A stretch of 64,000 bases of DNA, from assembly GCA_963789215.1 (NCBI GenBank), contig CAWBJY010000014.1, positions 110,163-174,162 of the forward strand, given 5' to 3'. Position numbers and translations under genes: made by a program. The notes beneath the pieces are model-generated. The model ran no database searches, was not told the DNA's origin, and worked only from the letters and a program-made list of their open reading frames with translations. This stretch comes from Phormidesmis sp963789215. GTDB taxonomy: Bacteria > Cyanobacteriota > Cyanobacteriia > Phormidesmidales > Phormidesmidaceae. This document shows, in pieces, positions 34,794 through 43,406 of the stretch; the first letter of the stretch is position 1; each line of letters begins with the position of its first letter.

Positions 34794-35413
34794 GTAGTCC
34801 AGCATCTCCTTCAGATCCTATCAAGAAACCTAAAAAAGCGCCCCCAGCTCCCCAACAGGCCCTGTTCGCCAAAATTTTCCACTGGATAAATCTCATTAGC
34901 TTGCTGCTAATGCTAACCAGCGGACTGCAAATCTACAACGCCAACCCGGTTTTTGGCGGGCGAGCAGGCTGGCACTTTCCAGCATTCGTTACGCTAGGCG
35001 GCTGGCTAGCAGGCGGACGCCACTGGCACTTTGCTGCAATGTGGCTTTTTGCCATGAACTTGTTAATCTACGGCATCTACATTTTTATCACTCGCCGCTG
35101 GAAACGGCGATATGCCTCTTCGAGCGATGTTCAAGTTCTACAAACCGGGACAAATCCGAAGCGTCGAAACTATGCCTGGCACCGGGTCGTTTATACAGCC
35201 ATTATGCCAGTGTTGGTATTAGCGATCGCATCTGGCCTAGCAATGTACAAACCCGCTCAGTTCCACTGGCTATCAGGGTTATTTATCAACTGGCAAATTC
35301 TTCGCACCGTTCACTTCATCACGGTGCCTGTAGTGGTGATTTTTACCCTAATACATTCTCTATTAGCGCTCAAAGTCGGTCAGTTTCGCCTAGTCAAATC
35401 CATGTTCACATAA
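34790..35413 (+). CDS. Di-heme cytochrome b subunit (formate dehydrogenase gamma/thiosulfate reductase type)
   Basis: 207 residues with four hydrophobic helices. Histidines suited to heme ligation lie at about 31 (FHWINL), 78/80 (RHWHFA), 131 (AWHRVV) and 175/189 (RTVHFI, LIHSLL). The cytochrome would carry electrons between a quinone pool and the molybdopterin protein encoded 37 bp downstream, a standard membrane-anchor arrangement. The N-terminal 25 residues are Pro/Lys-rich and cytoplasmic. Confidence 0.85.
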   Translation: MSSPASPSDPIKKPKKAPPAPQQALFAKIFHWINLISLLLMLTSGLQIYNANPVFGGRAGWHFPAFVTLGGWLAGGRHWHFAAMWLFAMNLLIYGIYIFITRRWKRRYASSSDVQVLQTGTNPKRRNYAWHRVVYTAIMPVLVLAIASGLAMYKPAQFHWLSGLFINWQILRTVHFITVPVVVIFTLIHSLLALKVGQFRLVKSMFT

Positions 35414-35450
35414 GTTCCTTATAAATCTCTCTAAATAATCTTTTAGTACT

Positions 35451-36164
35451 ATGCAATCCCCTCGCCGCCCATTCACTCGCCGCCATTTACTACAGCTATC
35501 AGGACTATCAGGCGCCGGACTGCTGCTAAATGCTTGCGGCGCGCCGCTCTATTCCGATCAGGTCAACCAAGCTTTCGAACCGCTCAATCAGCGGGTTGAG
35601 AAAATTATTCTAAAGCCTCAATCTCTCGTACCAGAGTATTCTGCTAGCGCAGTCAATCCCGAGGCGCTGCTGATTAATTCAATCGACGGAACGCCAGAAA
35701 TTGATCCAACAACGTTTCAGCTCATCATAGATGGCGCAGTCAATCGACCCATGCAGCTCAGCCTGGCAGATCTGCAATCTATGCCGCTCACCTCCATGAT
35801 CATTCGCCATGTTTGCGTAGAGGGCTGGGCTGCAATTGTTCAATGGGGCGGCATTCGGCTACAAGACTTAGCGGCGCTAGTGCAGCCCAAACCAGAAGCT
35901 CGCTACGTTTACTTTCAATCTGCCGATGGCTACTACGAAAGCTGGGATTTACCCTCAGCCCTGCATCCTCAAACGCTGATGGCCTACCAAAAAAATGGCG
36001 CACCGCTACCGGCTGAAAATGGCGCACCCTTACGCTTAGCTAGCCCGATCAAGCTGGGCTACAAGCAAAGCAAATGGGTAACGCGCATCTCCTTCACAGC
36101 CGATTTAATGGATCGGCAAGGCTACTGGGTAGACAAAGGCTACGAATGGTTCGCAGGATTGTAG
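35451..36164 (+). CDS. Molybdopterin-dependent oxidoreductase (SUOX/MsrP-like), Tat lipoprotein
   Basis: 237 residues. The N terminus has twin arginines (TRRHLLQL, residues 10-11) and a lipobox ending in LNAC (Cys29), so it is probably Tat-exported and lipid-anchored. The sulfite-oxidase-like molybdenum domain includes LADLQSMPLTSMIIRHVCVEGW, with Cys122 the likely molybdenum ligand, and IKLGYKQSKWVTRISF. The pair with a cytochrome b matches MsrP/MsrQ-like or sulfite oxidase-like systems. The substrate is not determined. Confidence 0.85.
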   Translation: MQSPRRPFTRRHLLQLSGLSGAGLLLNACGAPLYSDQVNQAFEPLNQRVEKIILKPQSLVPEYSASAVNPEALLINSIDGTPEIDPTTFQLIIDGAVNRPMQLSLADLQSMPLTSMIIRHVCVEGWAAIVQWGGIRLQDLAALVQPKPEARYVYFQSADGYYESWDLPSALHPQTLMAYQKNGAPLPAENGAPLRLASPIKLGYKQSKWVTRISFTADLMDRQGYWVDKGYEWFAGL

Positions 36165-36187
36165 CGCGATACCAATCCCAGTCACTC

Positions 36188-36571
36188 CTAATCACTCTTT
36201 TTCTGATTGTAGTTAGAGATGCTGCTGTACACCTTCTCTGGAAACGTTAAGTCCTGATAAACATTTCCCGCATCAGGATCGTCAGGATCAGAGATAATCT
36301 GAAAGTCTTGCTCAGACTGCCATTCTAAAATGCTGTCGCGGCTTGGTGGGCTGTATTCTTTGCTGCTTACCTGCTGGTAGAGCGATCGCGCCTCTTCCTC
36401 ACTAAAATCCTTATCCTTCTGCAGCCGAGTCACAATCTCATCCTCATCCGCAAAATACTGCGCCACCATCGCAAAGGTCAACCGCCCATAGTGGCCGATG
36501 TCTTGGCCATCATCCAACGCATCTAAAATATGCGCCATTGTCCCGTTCTTGCGTAAGTCGTCTACTGCCAT
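36188..36571 (-). CDS. Conserved cyanobacterial hypothetical protein
   Basis: 127 residues, soluble. It begins MAVDDLRKNGTMAHILDALDDG and has GHYGRLTFAMVAQYF and a Pro-rich C-terminal third with DPDDPDAGNVY. I recall similar short proteins of unknown function in many cyanobacteria but no named domain. It is probably helical and cytoplasmic. It is convergent with the molybdopterin gene. Confidence 0.6.
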   Translation of the reverse strand: MAVDDLRKNGTMAHILDALDDGQDIGHYGRLTFAMVAQYFADEDEIVTRLQKDKDFSEEEARSLYQQVSSKEYSPPSRDSILEWQSEQDFQIISDPDDPDAGNVYQDLTFPEKVYSSISNYNQKKSD

Positions 36572-36636
36572 GAATTTAGAGTAATTATGTACTAGTTACT
36601 TATAAACGCTTTCACCCTAGTTAGAATCTGTCCTAA

Positions 36637-36676
36637 GACAGGAATCAGCGGACAGGAATCAGCGGACAGGAATCAG
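36637..36676. repeat. 14-bp tandem repeat, 2.9 copies
   Basis: GACAGGAATCAGCG at 36637-36650 and 36651-36664, with twelve bases of a third copy at 36665-36676. It covers the stop codon of the ABC-2 permease fragment. Confidence 0.9.
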
Positions 36677-37071
36677 TTTAGCTGCTCTCTAAACTGTCTA
36701 ATGCTAATGGCCAGCAAGACGACTGCAAATACAACTAGCGCTCCAATCTCTGGCAATAGTACGCCAATCCCAACGCCCTTGAGAATAAGGCTACGAGCAA
36801 TAGTCACGTAGTGACGGAGCGGATCGAAAGAAGAGAGAATGCGGAAGAACTTTGGCATACTTTCAATTGGTGCGATCGCCCCCGAAAGCTGAATAATAGG
36901 CACATTAAAAAAGAACGAAGTCAAGATCACCTGCTGCTGATTGCGAGAAACCGTTGCGAGAATAATGCCGATGCCAATGCAAACAAACACATAAATTCCC
37001 AACACTGCTAAAAACAGAAAGTAATTGCTGCGAAAAGGCAAATTAAAAACAAGGCGAGCGATCGCTATCAA
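36673..37071 (-). pseudogene. ABC-2 type transporter permease, C-terminal fragment
   Basis: 132 residues matching only the last third of ABC-2 permeases (YhhJ/DrrB type): NQQQVILTSFFFNVPIIQLSGAIAPIESMPKFFR, then FDPLRHYVTIARSLILKGVG and a final helix. Full proteins have about 370 residues with a large N-terminal loop. Upstream the frame meets the stop of a PIN-associated gene, and no ATPase is near. A 5'-truncated relic. Confidence 0.8.
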
Positions 37072-37287
37072 CTAATCTTCAGGCTGCGTCCGTGACGCTT
37101 TAATCTTCGACACCAAAGACTCTACGGTCTCGCCCGCAAAAAGTTCGTCGCGCGTTTTTAGATAGTTCCCACCGTCAGAGAACCAGGTAGAAATTACTAA
37201 CGCGACCTTCGAGGGCAGCATGTGTTGCCAAAGTACCTGCACAGCTTCTTCTAAGACTTCTTGCTGCTTAGGGACTAAAATACTCAT
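37072..37287 (-). CDS. Small partner protein of a PIN-domain gene
   Basis: 71 residues beginning MSILVPKQQEVLEEAVQVLW, acidic/basic mixed and helical. In cyanobacteria such proteins are found next to PIN-domain genes, where they may act as antitoxin-like partners; I rely here on position. Its start overlaps the stop of the PIN fragment (ATGA). Confidence 0.5.
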   Translation of the reverse strand: MSILVPKQQEVLEEAVQVLWQHMLPSKVALVISTWFSDGGNYLKTRDELFAGETVESLVSKIKASRTQPED

Positions 37288-37580
37288 TGCTCATCTCCCG
37301 TTACTTCTAAGATAAAGGTGACTGGACTAATAACCCGCAAAGAACCAGCATAGCGTCGTATTAAGCGATCATCGCAGGTCAAGAAAAACTCACAGCTTGC
37401 CCGCTCTGAACAGGCTACATGTAGAGCATCTAATTGCTTGAGTCCTTCAGACTCTAAGGCTACGGCTCGCCTTTCAACATCATCATCCCTTATGAGCTTC
37501 CAGTTTTGATGGCATCTAATGCTAGCTTTGTTTACTGAAGTGCGATACTCCACGGGAGTGGCCTTGCCATCGCGCCGCAA
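37284..37580 (-). pseudogene. PIN-domain protein, C-terminal fragment
   Basis: 98 residues. The second half has PIN features: KQLDALHVACSERASCEFFLTCDDRLIRR with the conserved LDALH and TCDD acidic pair. The N-terminal half of a PIN domain, including the first catalytic Asp, is absent. A TTG at 37580 has GAGGAG five bases upstream, so the fragment might still be translated. It is probably an inactivated ribonuclease toxin. Confidence 0.65.
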
Positions 37581-37969
37581 AACAACTCCTCAAAATCAAA
37601 GCAAATCGTAGCCTCATCAATCCACAACCGGACTAAAGGAGCAGACACCCGACTGAAAGCGATCGCGCCCCGACCGAATCAACGAATGGTTCGACTGAAT
37701 CAATAAACGCCCCAATTGAATTGCCTAACAACCTGCTTAAATCAACGAACGCCTTCCTTGAATCGGCCAACGCCTCCCTCGAATCAATAAACGGCCCGAT
37801 CAGATCGACAAACGCCTTCCTTGCAAGCTTAAACCACTACCCTGGAGCAGTTTTTGTTGATGTAGTCTCGCGAGCAGAAGGCTGAATTGCAGCCACCAAA
37901 GCCAAAATATTTTGATCGCGCTACGCGCGTAAGAAGAAAAGAGCAAGAGGGCAAAAGAGCAAAGGGCTA
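37581..37969. other. Spacer with degenerate repeats
   Basis: Contains loosely repeated units built on GAATCAA and AACGCC with spacing near 30-35 bp (about 37660-37830). The minus frame crossing 37800-37969 is the read-through end of the broken SUMF1 gene and is not a gene of its own. Confidence 0.5.
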
Positions 37970-39319
37970 TTAAGTCCTGGGGGCTGAACAACTCACTCGA
38001 AAACCAACAAAGTTGACGCGGTTGTCGGGCGTAAGCGTCGTTGCGATACGCAGAGCGGCAATACCTCGGAAGGTAGCACCAGGAACCGCCACGAACGATC
38101 CGTCTATCTGAGAGGTTATCTGCCAGCCATACACTCCCATCAGTGGGAGCATCTTTATAATTTTCGTGCCAACAATCTGCACACCATTCCCAAACGTTCC
38201 CGTGCATGTCATAAAGACCAAATGCGTTAGCCGGAAAAACCCCAACGTTTGTAGTTTGCTTTCGGTATTCGCCCTTCACCCCTTCTCCATAGGTTTCAGT
38301 TGCATTGTAATTGGCTAAAGATGAATCCAGCGTTTCACCAAAATGAAAAGGCGTCTTTGTCCCCGCTCGGCAGGCATATTCCCACTCAGCCTCACTCGGC
38401 AAACGATAATCTTGTCCAGTCTGCTGAGAAAGGCGCTGGCAAAACTCCACGGCATCGTTCCAACTAACCCTTTCTACCGGACGATTATCACCTTTAAATT
38501 CGGAAGGATCACCATTAAGATCTCGCTGAATCTTCGGCATAGCCAGCCACCGCTTTCCACTGAGCCTGAGTCACCGGATACTTCCCCATCCAAAACTCAG
38601 CTATCTTCACCCATGTACAGGTTGCTCGCTATCCCGCTCCTCAGAACCCATCATCCCTTCACCCTCTGGAATTCGCACTAAATCCAAACTGACATTATCC
38701 GACAGCTTCTCCCGTCGATATTCCGCCTTCCCCCGCCGACTGCTCGTTTTTATCTCACCCTTACCAGCACTATCCTTCTCAACGCTGCTAATCGTCACCA
38801 CATCAAACTCAAAAGTAAGCGCAGCTCCAAAATCGGCGCTTCCGTCTTCTCCAACACTTCCAAATGCCGACGAATCACCCCCACCACCCGATCCATATCC
38901 CGAATAAAATCAGGATCTTGCCGCACCCTCGCCGCATTGCGATAGGCCAAAGGCTGCAAAGACTCCGGCAAATCACTCACCAACGGCATCTCCACCCGAT
39001 CCAACAGCACCGGAATCACCCGCACATTTCGCTCCAGCGCCGTCTCAATCTCCAGCCGCACCCAATCCGCCGGATTATCCAACCGCCGATTACCCGCCGC
39101 ATCCTTCGCCGTCAGCCAGTCCTTCCCCATCACCGCCAGCAAAACCTGACACTGCCCCACCGCCTCATTAATCGCCTGACGAAAATCATCGCCCATATCA
39201 ATATCGTCCACGTCCTTAAAAATAAAGTCGCGGCCAAAATGCTCTTTCAGATAGTCGTAAATCCGTCCCGACTCCCAAGGCGAATCGTTCCGACGATAAG
39301 AAATAAAAATACGTGACAT
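37970..39319 (-). pseudogene. TIR-SUMF1 (formylglycine-generating-enzyme-like) gene broken by frameshifts
   Basis: Four consecutive frames add up to one protein. The TIR domain (39319-38795; SYRRNDSPWESGRIYDYLK, VLLAVMGKDWL, catalytic-type Glu in DWVRLEIETAL) ends about where a linker should read FEFDVVTISS. The next frame carries SLDLVRIPEGEGMMGS up to 38607. A one-base change then leads to AEFWMGKYPVTQAQWKAV. Another leads to the long SUMF1 part (38540; GDNRPVERVSWNDAVEFC, RLPSEAEWEYACRAG, FGLYDMHGNVWEW, RIVRGGSW). A last shift restores VNFVGFRVSCSAP before the stop. TIR-SUMF1 fusions are known in cyanobacteria as candidate defence proteins. Confidence 0.82.
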
Positions 39320-39430
39320 TAAGCAGGAAAGAGCGCTGTGGACTTATTCAATATAGTTGACTCAGCAGCTGAACAAAGACACATCAGGCTTGATTCGACT
39401 CAAAACAACGAAATATCGGTGCCGCTACGC

Positions 39431-39796
39431 TCAAACAATCTTATAAGGAACGAAAAGACTGGGAGAGACTTTAAACAGTTCGCCTAAAATCTTAGCCTGA
39501 GTTCTATCTATTGCCCGCTCACCGTTGATAATTTCTGAAACAGCATGGTCAGATCCTAAAACGCCTACCAGCTCTGACTGCTGAGTACCACTCGACGATA
39601 GGATATGGAGCAGGACCTCATGAGGCAACGGCTCTTGCATAGAGTAATTTTCAGCTTCATAAGCTTCCACCAAAGTTGTAAAAAGCCTGTATATTGCAGT
39701 TTCCTCTGGCGTACGATCCTGCTTAAACACTAGGCTCTCTACAATGGCTAAAGCTCGTTCGTATTCCGCTTCCGTTTCAATCACCTTTGGCGTCAC
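39431..39796 (-). CDS. HigA-type antitoxin/XRE-like regulator without toxin
   Basis: 121 residues from a GTG. The N-terminal half is a helical acidic domain (ETEAEYERALAIVESLVF). The C-terminal half is a helix-turn-helix of the HigA type (HILSSSGTQQSELVGVLG, then AVSEIINGERAIDRTQAKILGELFKVSPSLF). HigA normally pairs with HigB, whose gene would lie upstream; only 50 bp separate it from larE and no toxin is seen. It is an orphan regulator or a relic. Confidence 0.72.
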   Translation of the reverse strand: MTPKVIETEAEYERALAIVESLVFKQDRTPEETAIYRLFTTLVEAYEAENYSMQEPLPHEVLLHILSSSGTQQSELVGVLGSDHAVSEIINGERAIDRTQAKILGELFKVSPSLFVPYKIV

Positions 39797-39846
39797 TTCT
39801 ACAAGTAAGTCGCTGTCAACTTAAGGTAGCCTGTTTTACGGGCGCA

Positions 39847-40683
39847 TCAACTACCAACCTCACTTAAGACTCTGTTCAGTTTCCCGCTACTGTAACCCTC
39901 CAAATCCAACGTGACGTAGGTGAAGCCAAGTTTCTGAAAAGCTTCTACCAAAGTCGGCAAATCCACTTTACTAACGAAGCCAGCAATCTCCTCCGGCATC
40001 AGCTCAATCCGCGCCGTCTCCCCATCCGAGCGCACCCGCAAATTCTGATAGCCCAAATCCCGCATATAGCGCTCCGCTCGCCCCACCCGATGCAGCTTCT
40101 CAGTCGTAATCAGCTCGCCATACGGAAAGCGCGAACTCAAGCAAGGCTGCGAAGGCTTATCCCACCAGGGCATTCCTAACTGCTTAGCCAGCTCGCGCAC
40201 CTCTAGCTTGCTAACGCCCACTTCAGCCAAAGGCGATCGCACCCCCCGCTCCTTCGCCGCCTCAATCCCAGGCCGATAATCCAACAAATCATCCGCATTC
40301 ACCCCATCCACCACATACGGAAAGCCCATTTCCACCGCCATCGGCTTCAGCGTGTCATGCAGCTCGCTCTTGCAAAAATAGCAGCGATTCACCGGGTTAG
40401 ACGTGTACTGATCGTTATCCATCTCATGCGTTGACACCACCATATGCGCAATGCCAATCTCTGCCGCCTGCGTCCTCGCATCCTCAAAATCTTCCGGCAT
40501 CAGCGAAGGCGAATTTGCCGTGACCGCTAACGCGCGATCGCCCAACACATCCACCGCCACCTTCGCCACCAGCGTGCTATCAATCCCGCCCGAATACGCA
40601 ATCAGAGCGCGATCCATCCCGCGAAAAATAGCTTGGAGCTGAGCCAGTTTAGTCGGCCCATTATTCAAGACAGCATCAGACAT
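39847..40683 (-). CDS. larE: ATP-dependent sacrificial sulfur transferase LarE
   Basis: 278 residues of the PP-loop ATPase family. The P-loop is SGGIDST (31-37). Three cysteines are placed as in LarE proteins: Cys101 and Cys104 in NRCYFCKSEL, and Cys181 in SQPCLSSRFPYGEL. LarE supplies sulfur for the nickel-pincer cofactor of lactate racemase. The extra CxxC suggests the iron-sulfur-cluster type rather than the single-Cys sacrificial type, an inference from the family. No larB or larC is nearby. Confidence 0.88.
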   Translation of the reverse strand: MSDAVLNNGPTKLAQLQAIFRGMDRALIAYSGGIDSTLVAKVAVDVLGDRALAVTANSPSLMPEDFEDARTQAAEIGIAHMVVSTHEMDNDQYTSNPVNRCYFCKSELHDTLKPMAVEMGFPYVVDGVNADDLLDYRPGIEAAKERGVRSPLAEVGVSKLEVRELAKQLGMPWWDKPSQPCLSSRFPYGELITTEKLHRVGRAERYMRDLGYQNLRVRSDGETARIELMPEEIAGFVSKVDLPTLVEAFQKLGFTYVTLDLEGYSSGKLNRVLSEVGS

Positions 40684-40809
40684 AGCAAAAAAAGGTGAAG
40701 ATAAAAATCAAATAATTTCAGCCTTCACTCTAGCGCTTCTGATGACCGCTCGACAGCAGGCCAATAAAACAGCAGGTCAGTAAAACGGCAGGCCCAGTAA
40801 AACAGCAGA

Positions 40810-41592
40810 CTAAAACTGACGCCGCTCAAACACCGTTACCGTTACCGTCAGCAGCAGCGCCGTATAAATGAGACCATACGCCGCATTCTCTACCAGCCCG
40901 CCACCACTCGGCGGGGCAACAAACCCATTCGCAATCTCATTCTTCAAATTCAGCCGCTCCAAATCAGGCAGCACCAAAAACAGTCCCTCCGCCACCCGGC
41001 GAAAGTTCTCACTCTCAGCAATCTTATCTAACGCCAAAATGTTGCGCGTCTCATGGCCCACCGCAAAAATCGCCAGCGTCATCAGCGTCGCCAGCACCGT
41101 ACTCGTAATCACGCCAAACATTAGCGCCGCCGCAATCAGCAGCACCATCTCCAAAAACATAAACAGCACCGCCAGCAGCATTAAATTTAGCTGATACGGT
41201 ACGCCGCTAAAAGAGAGCAACCCTAGCATCACAGCAGTTAAAGCGCTAATTAGCACTGCCATCACCAGGCTCAAGCCAAAATGCTTGCCCAAAATAAACT
41301 CAAGCCGACTCACCGGCTTAGCAATCAGTACCAGAACTGTCTTCTTCTCAATCTCTTTGTTAATCAATCCCGTGCCGATAAACACCACCACAAACAAAGA
41401 GAGAATATTAATCGCCGCCAGCCCCGTATCGAGAATCAGCTTGTCTTCTGTACCCGCCGCAATCTCAGGCAACAGGGCGATCGCCATCACCATTACCACC
41501 GCAAACACGCCAACAATATAGAGAATGCGATCGCGCACCACCTCCAAAAACACGTTTCGAGCAATCGTCCAAATTCTATAGAGAGCAGCCAT
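40810..41592 (-). CDS. fraE: FraE, ABC-2 type permease of the septal-junction operon
   Basis: 260 residues with six hydrophobic segments of an ABC-2 permease (ARNVFLEVVRDRILYIVGVF; LINKEIEKKTVLVLIAKPVSRLEFILGK). Size, order and direction after fraC and fraD match the Anabaena fraCDE operon, in which FraE helps filament integrity. I take the ATG at 41592; the longer frame starts at a TTG. The fraD-fraE gap of about 70 bp holds low-complexity A/T repeats. Confidence 0.75.
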   Translation of the reverse strand: MAALYRIWTIARNVFLEVVRDRILYIVGVFAVVMVMAIALLPEIAAGTEDKLILDTGLAAINILSLFVVVFIGTGLINKEIEKKTVLVLIAKPVSRLEFILGKHFGLSLVMAVLISALTAVMLGLLSFSGVPYQLNLMLLAVLFMFLEMVLLIAAALMFGVITSTVLATLMTLAIFAVGHETRNILALDKIAESENFRRVAEGLFLVLPDLERLNLKNEIANGFVAPPSGGGLVENAAYGLIYTALLLTVTVTVFERRQF

Positions 41593-41661
41593 TATCAGCA
41601 CCAATAATCAAAAGTAAAAATCAAAAGTAAAAATCAAAAATAAATAAAATAAACCTAACAA

Positions 41662-42699
41662 TCACTCACCGCCTGTTACCCGCTGCCTGAGATCGCTCCA
41701 TTGCACCTCAGGCGACTTCTCATCGCACCGCACCTCCGTAAATGTAGAAACCGGCGGCTCCTCATTCGGCTTTACCTCCACCGACCGCACCTTATCAATC
41801 GGCAAAATTTTGCAAGTTTTCTCTAGCTGCATCTGCTGAGCACCCGCCACCGGCCCCACCCAATTAGCCCGTAGCGTTAGCAAATAGCCCTCATCCGGCA
41901 ACCGCTTCAAATCTGGCACCTGCATCCGCCAAAACACCTGCTCCTCCGGCGCAGAAAACGCTCCCACCATATCCTGCGAAATCGCCTCCAACCTATCCTG
42001 ACGGGTATAAAGCCAGCGCTCAGTCTGATACCAGGGCTGATCGTTCAGCTCCTTGTAAATAGCATCTGCGGTATTGTCCAGCAAGCGCCCCCCCTGAGTC
42101 TCGATCTGCCGATCGGGGCTATCCACTCTAAAGTCCGTCACAAACGAGCTGTTATCAAAATCATTCGCCAGCAGGCTCGGATAGTTCTCCACCCAATCTT
42201 GCACCCGAAAAGAAAAGACAATCCAGCTCGTCAAAATCAAGTTAATCAGCAGCGTCATGACCAACATGGGCTGATCTTTCTTCTTCGGCCAGTGAGGCTC
42301 CAATTCCCAGGTAATGAAATGAGGCAGTGCCTTAATCGTGGTCGAAATTAGCGGCCAGGTGCAGATTGCCCAGCGCCAGTGAGGCTCCTCTCTAGACAAA
42401 AACAAGAAGGTGCAGAAAACCGCTCCCGTCACCCAGGCGCTAATAGAATAGTCCGCGCCCGGCAGTTTAATCTCGGTCTCGTTTTTAGAAAGCGCCCACC
42501 ACACGGCGCAGGTAAAAAATATCCAGCTCAGCGTCGTCAGTGTGCTAATGGCAAAAGAGCCGTCTTCTGGCGCTTCCAAAAGCGCCGCTATCAGCAGTGA
42601 AAACAAGCTCAGCAGCAGCAGCGTTTGCCAAGCAAAATATTGATCCGGCCACAGTAGCGCTCTTGCCTGCTTTTGCAAGTCATCAAAAAACTCTGGCAT
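41662..42699 (-). CDS. fraD: FraD, septal-junction protein (DUF5357)
   Basis: 345 residues, the same size as Anabaena FraD. About five hydrophobic helices lie within residues 20-170; the remaining C-terminal half is soluble and acidic and should face the periplasm, where FraD contacts other septal proteins. I see a TWPLISTTIKALPHFITWE motif before the last helix. FraD is needed for septal junctions that let molecules pass between cells of a filament. It is coupled to fraC by the TGATG overlap. Confidence 0.8.
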   Translation of the reverse strand: MPEFFDDLQKQARALLWPDQYFAWQTLLLLSLFSLLIAALLEAPEDGSFAISTLTTLSWIFFTCAVWWALSKNETEIKLPGADYSISAWVTGAVFCTFLFLSREEPHWRWAICTWPLISTTIKALPHFITWELEPHWPKKKDQPMLVMTLLINLILTSWIVFSFRVQDWVENYPSLLANDFDNSSFVTDFRVDSPDRQIETQGGRLLDNTADAIYKELNDQPWYQTERWLYTRQDRLEAISQDMVGAFSAPEEQVFWRMQVPDLKRLPDEGYLLTLRANWVGPVAGAQQMQLEKTCKILPIDKVRSVEVKPNEEPPVSTFTEVRCDEKSPEVQWSDLRQRVTGGE

Positions 42700-43277
42700 C
42701 AGGCAGCCTCCCGAGTCACCAAAAATCGCAGCAGTAGCAGCAAGGAAATGGCGCTAAAGCTCGCCGCATTCGCCTGAATCACCGCATCCATAAATTCAGA
42801 CAGCGCTTGCTGAGCGTCCGACTTGCCCTGTCTAGCCCTGGCGTAGCGTTCATCTCTCGTAATTCGCTTAGACGCTCGATTGTCTTCTTCCTCCAGCTTC
42901 CATATGCCATCGGCTCGCATAATCAGCTCCAACCCCTTCAGCTTGACAAAAAATGTCACCAAAAAAGAAGCCAAGCCAATCGCACAAATCGTCGCCCCAA
43001 TTTGCGCGCTCCAATTATTCAGCGATAGCCGATCAAACAAAATATAGCTAATCATCTGCGACTTAATCTCCATTGGCGAGAGCGGCTCTATCACCAAAAA
43101 CGCAGTCCAGCCCACCACAATAGCCGCCAGATTAATCGCCAGCGTATACTGCACGCTCGTCTTAAAGCCAAAGCGCAGCCGCTGCCGCAAAATGCTCGAC
43201 TCCACCGCCAGCGCCACCAGCAAAAACAAAATCTGGAACGCAATCATTCGCAGCGGCAATATCGGTTGGTAGTCCAT
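42699..43277 (-). CDS. fraC: FraC, septal filament-integrity membrane protein
   Basis: 192 residues. Three hydrophobic segments lie in the N-terminal 115 residues, and a basic/acidic cytoplasmic part (LEEEDNRASKRITRDERYARARQGK) precedes a last hydrophobic helix. First of the fraCDE operon. In Anabaena, FraC localises to cell-cell septa and its loss breaks filaments into fragments. The call rests mainly on the operon order and sizes, since FraC is poorly conserved. Confidence 0.75.
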   Translation of the reverse strand: MDYQPILPLRMIAFQILFLLVALAVESSILRQRLRFGFKTSVQYTLAINLAAIVVGWTAFLVIEPLSPMEIKSQMISYILFDRLSLNNWSAQIGATICAIGLASFLVTFFVKLKGLELIMRADGIWKLEEEDNRASKRITRDERYARARQGKSDAQQALSEFMDAVIQANAASFSAISLLLLLRFLVTREAA

Positions 43278-43406
43278 GAGCGTACAACTGCATCAAATTT
43301 CATCTATACATCGCATAGGGTATCGTTTGATGGGTCATTTCGGCTACGTAAATGCTCGGAATCTAATGCCTCAGACGCTCAATCATAGGCCCTGGATCAC
43401 CAGATC

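Noticed and set aside
38864..39316. 150-residue His/Pro/Arg-rich frame opposite the TIR domain
   Set aside because: Antisense shadow of the TIR coding sequence with low-complexity composition.
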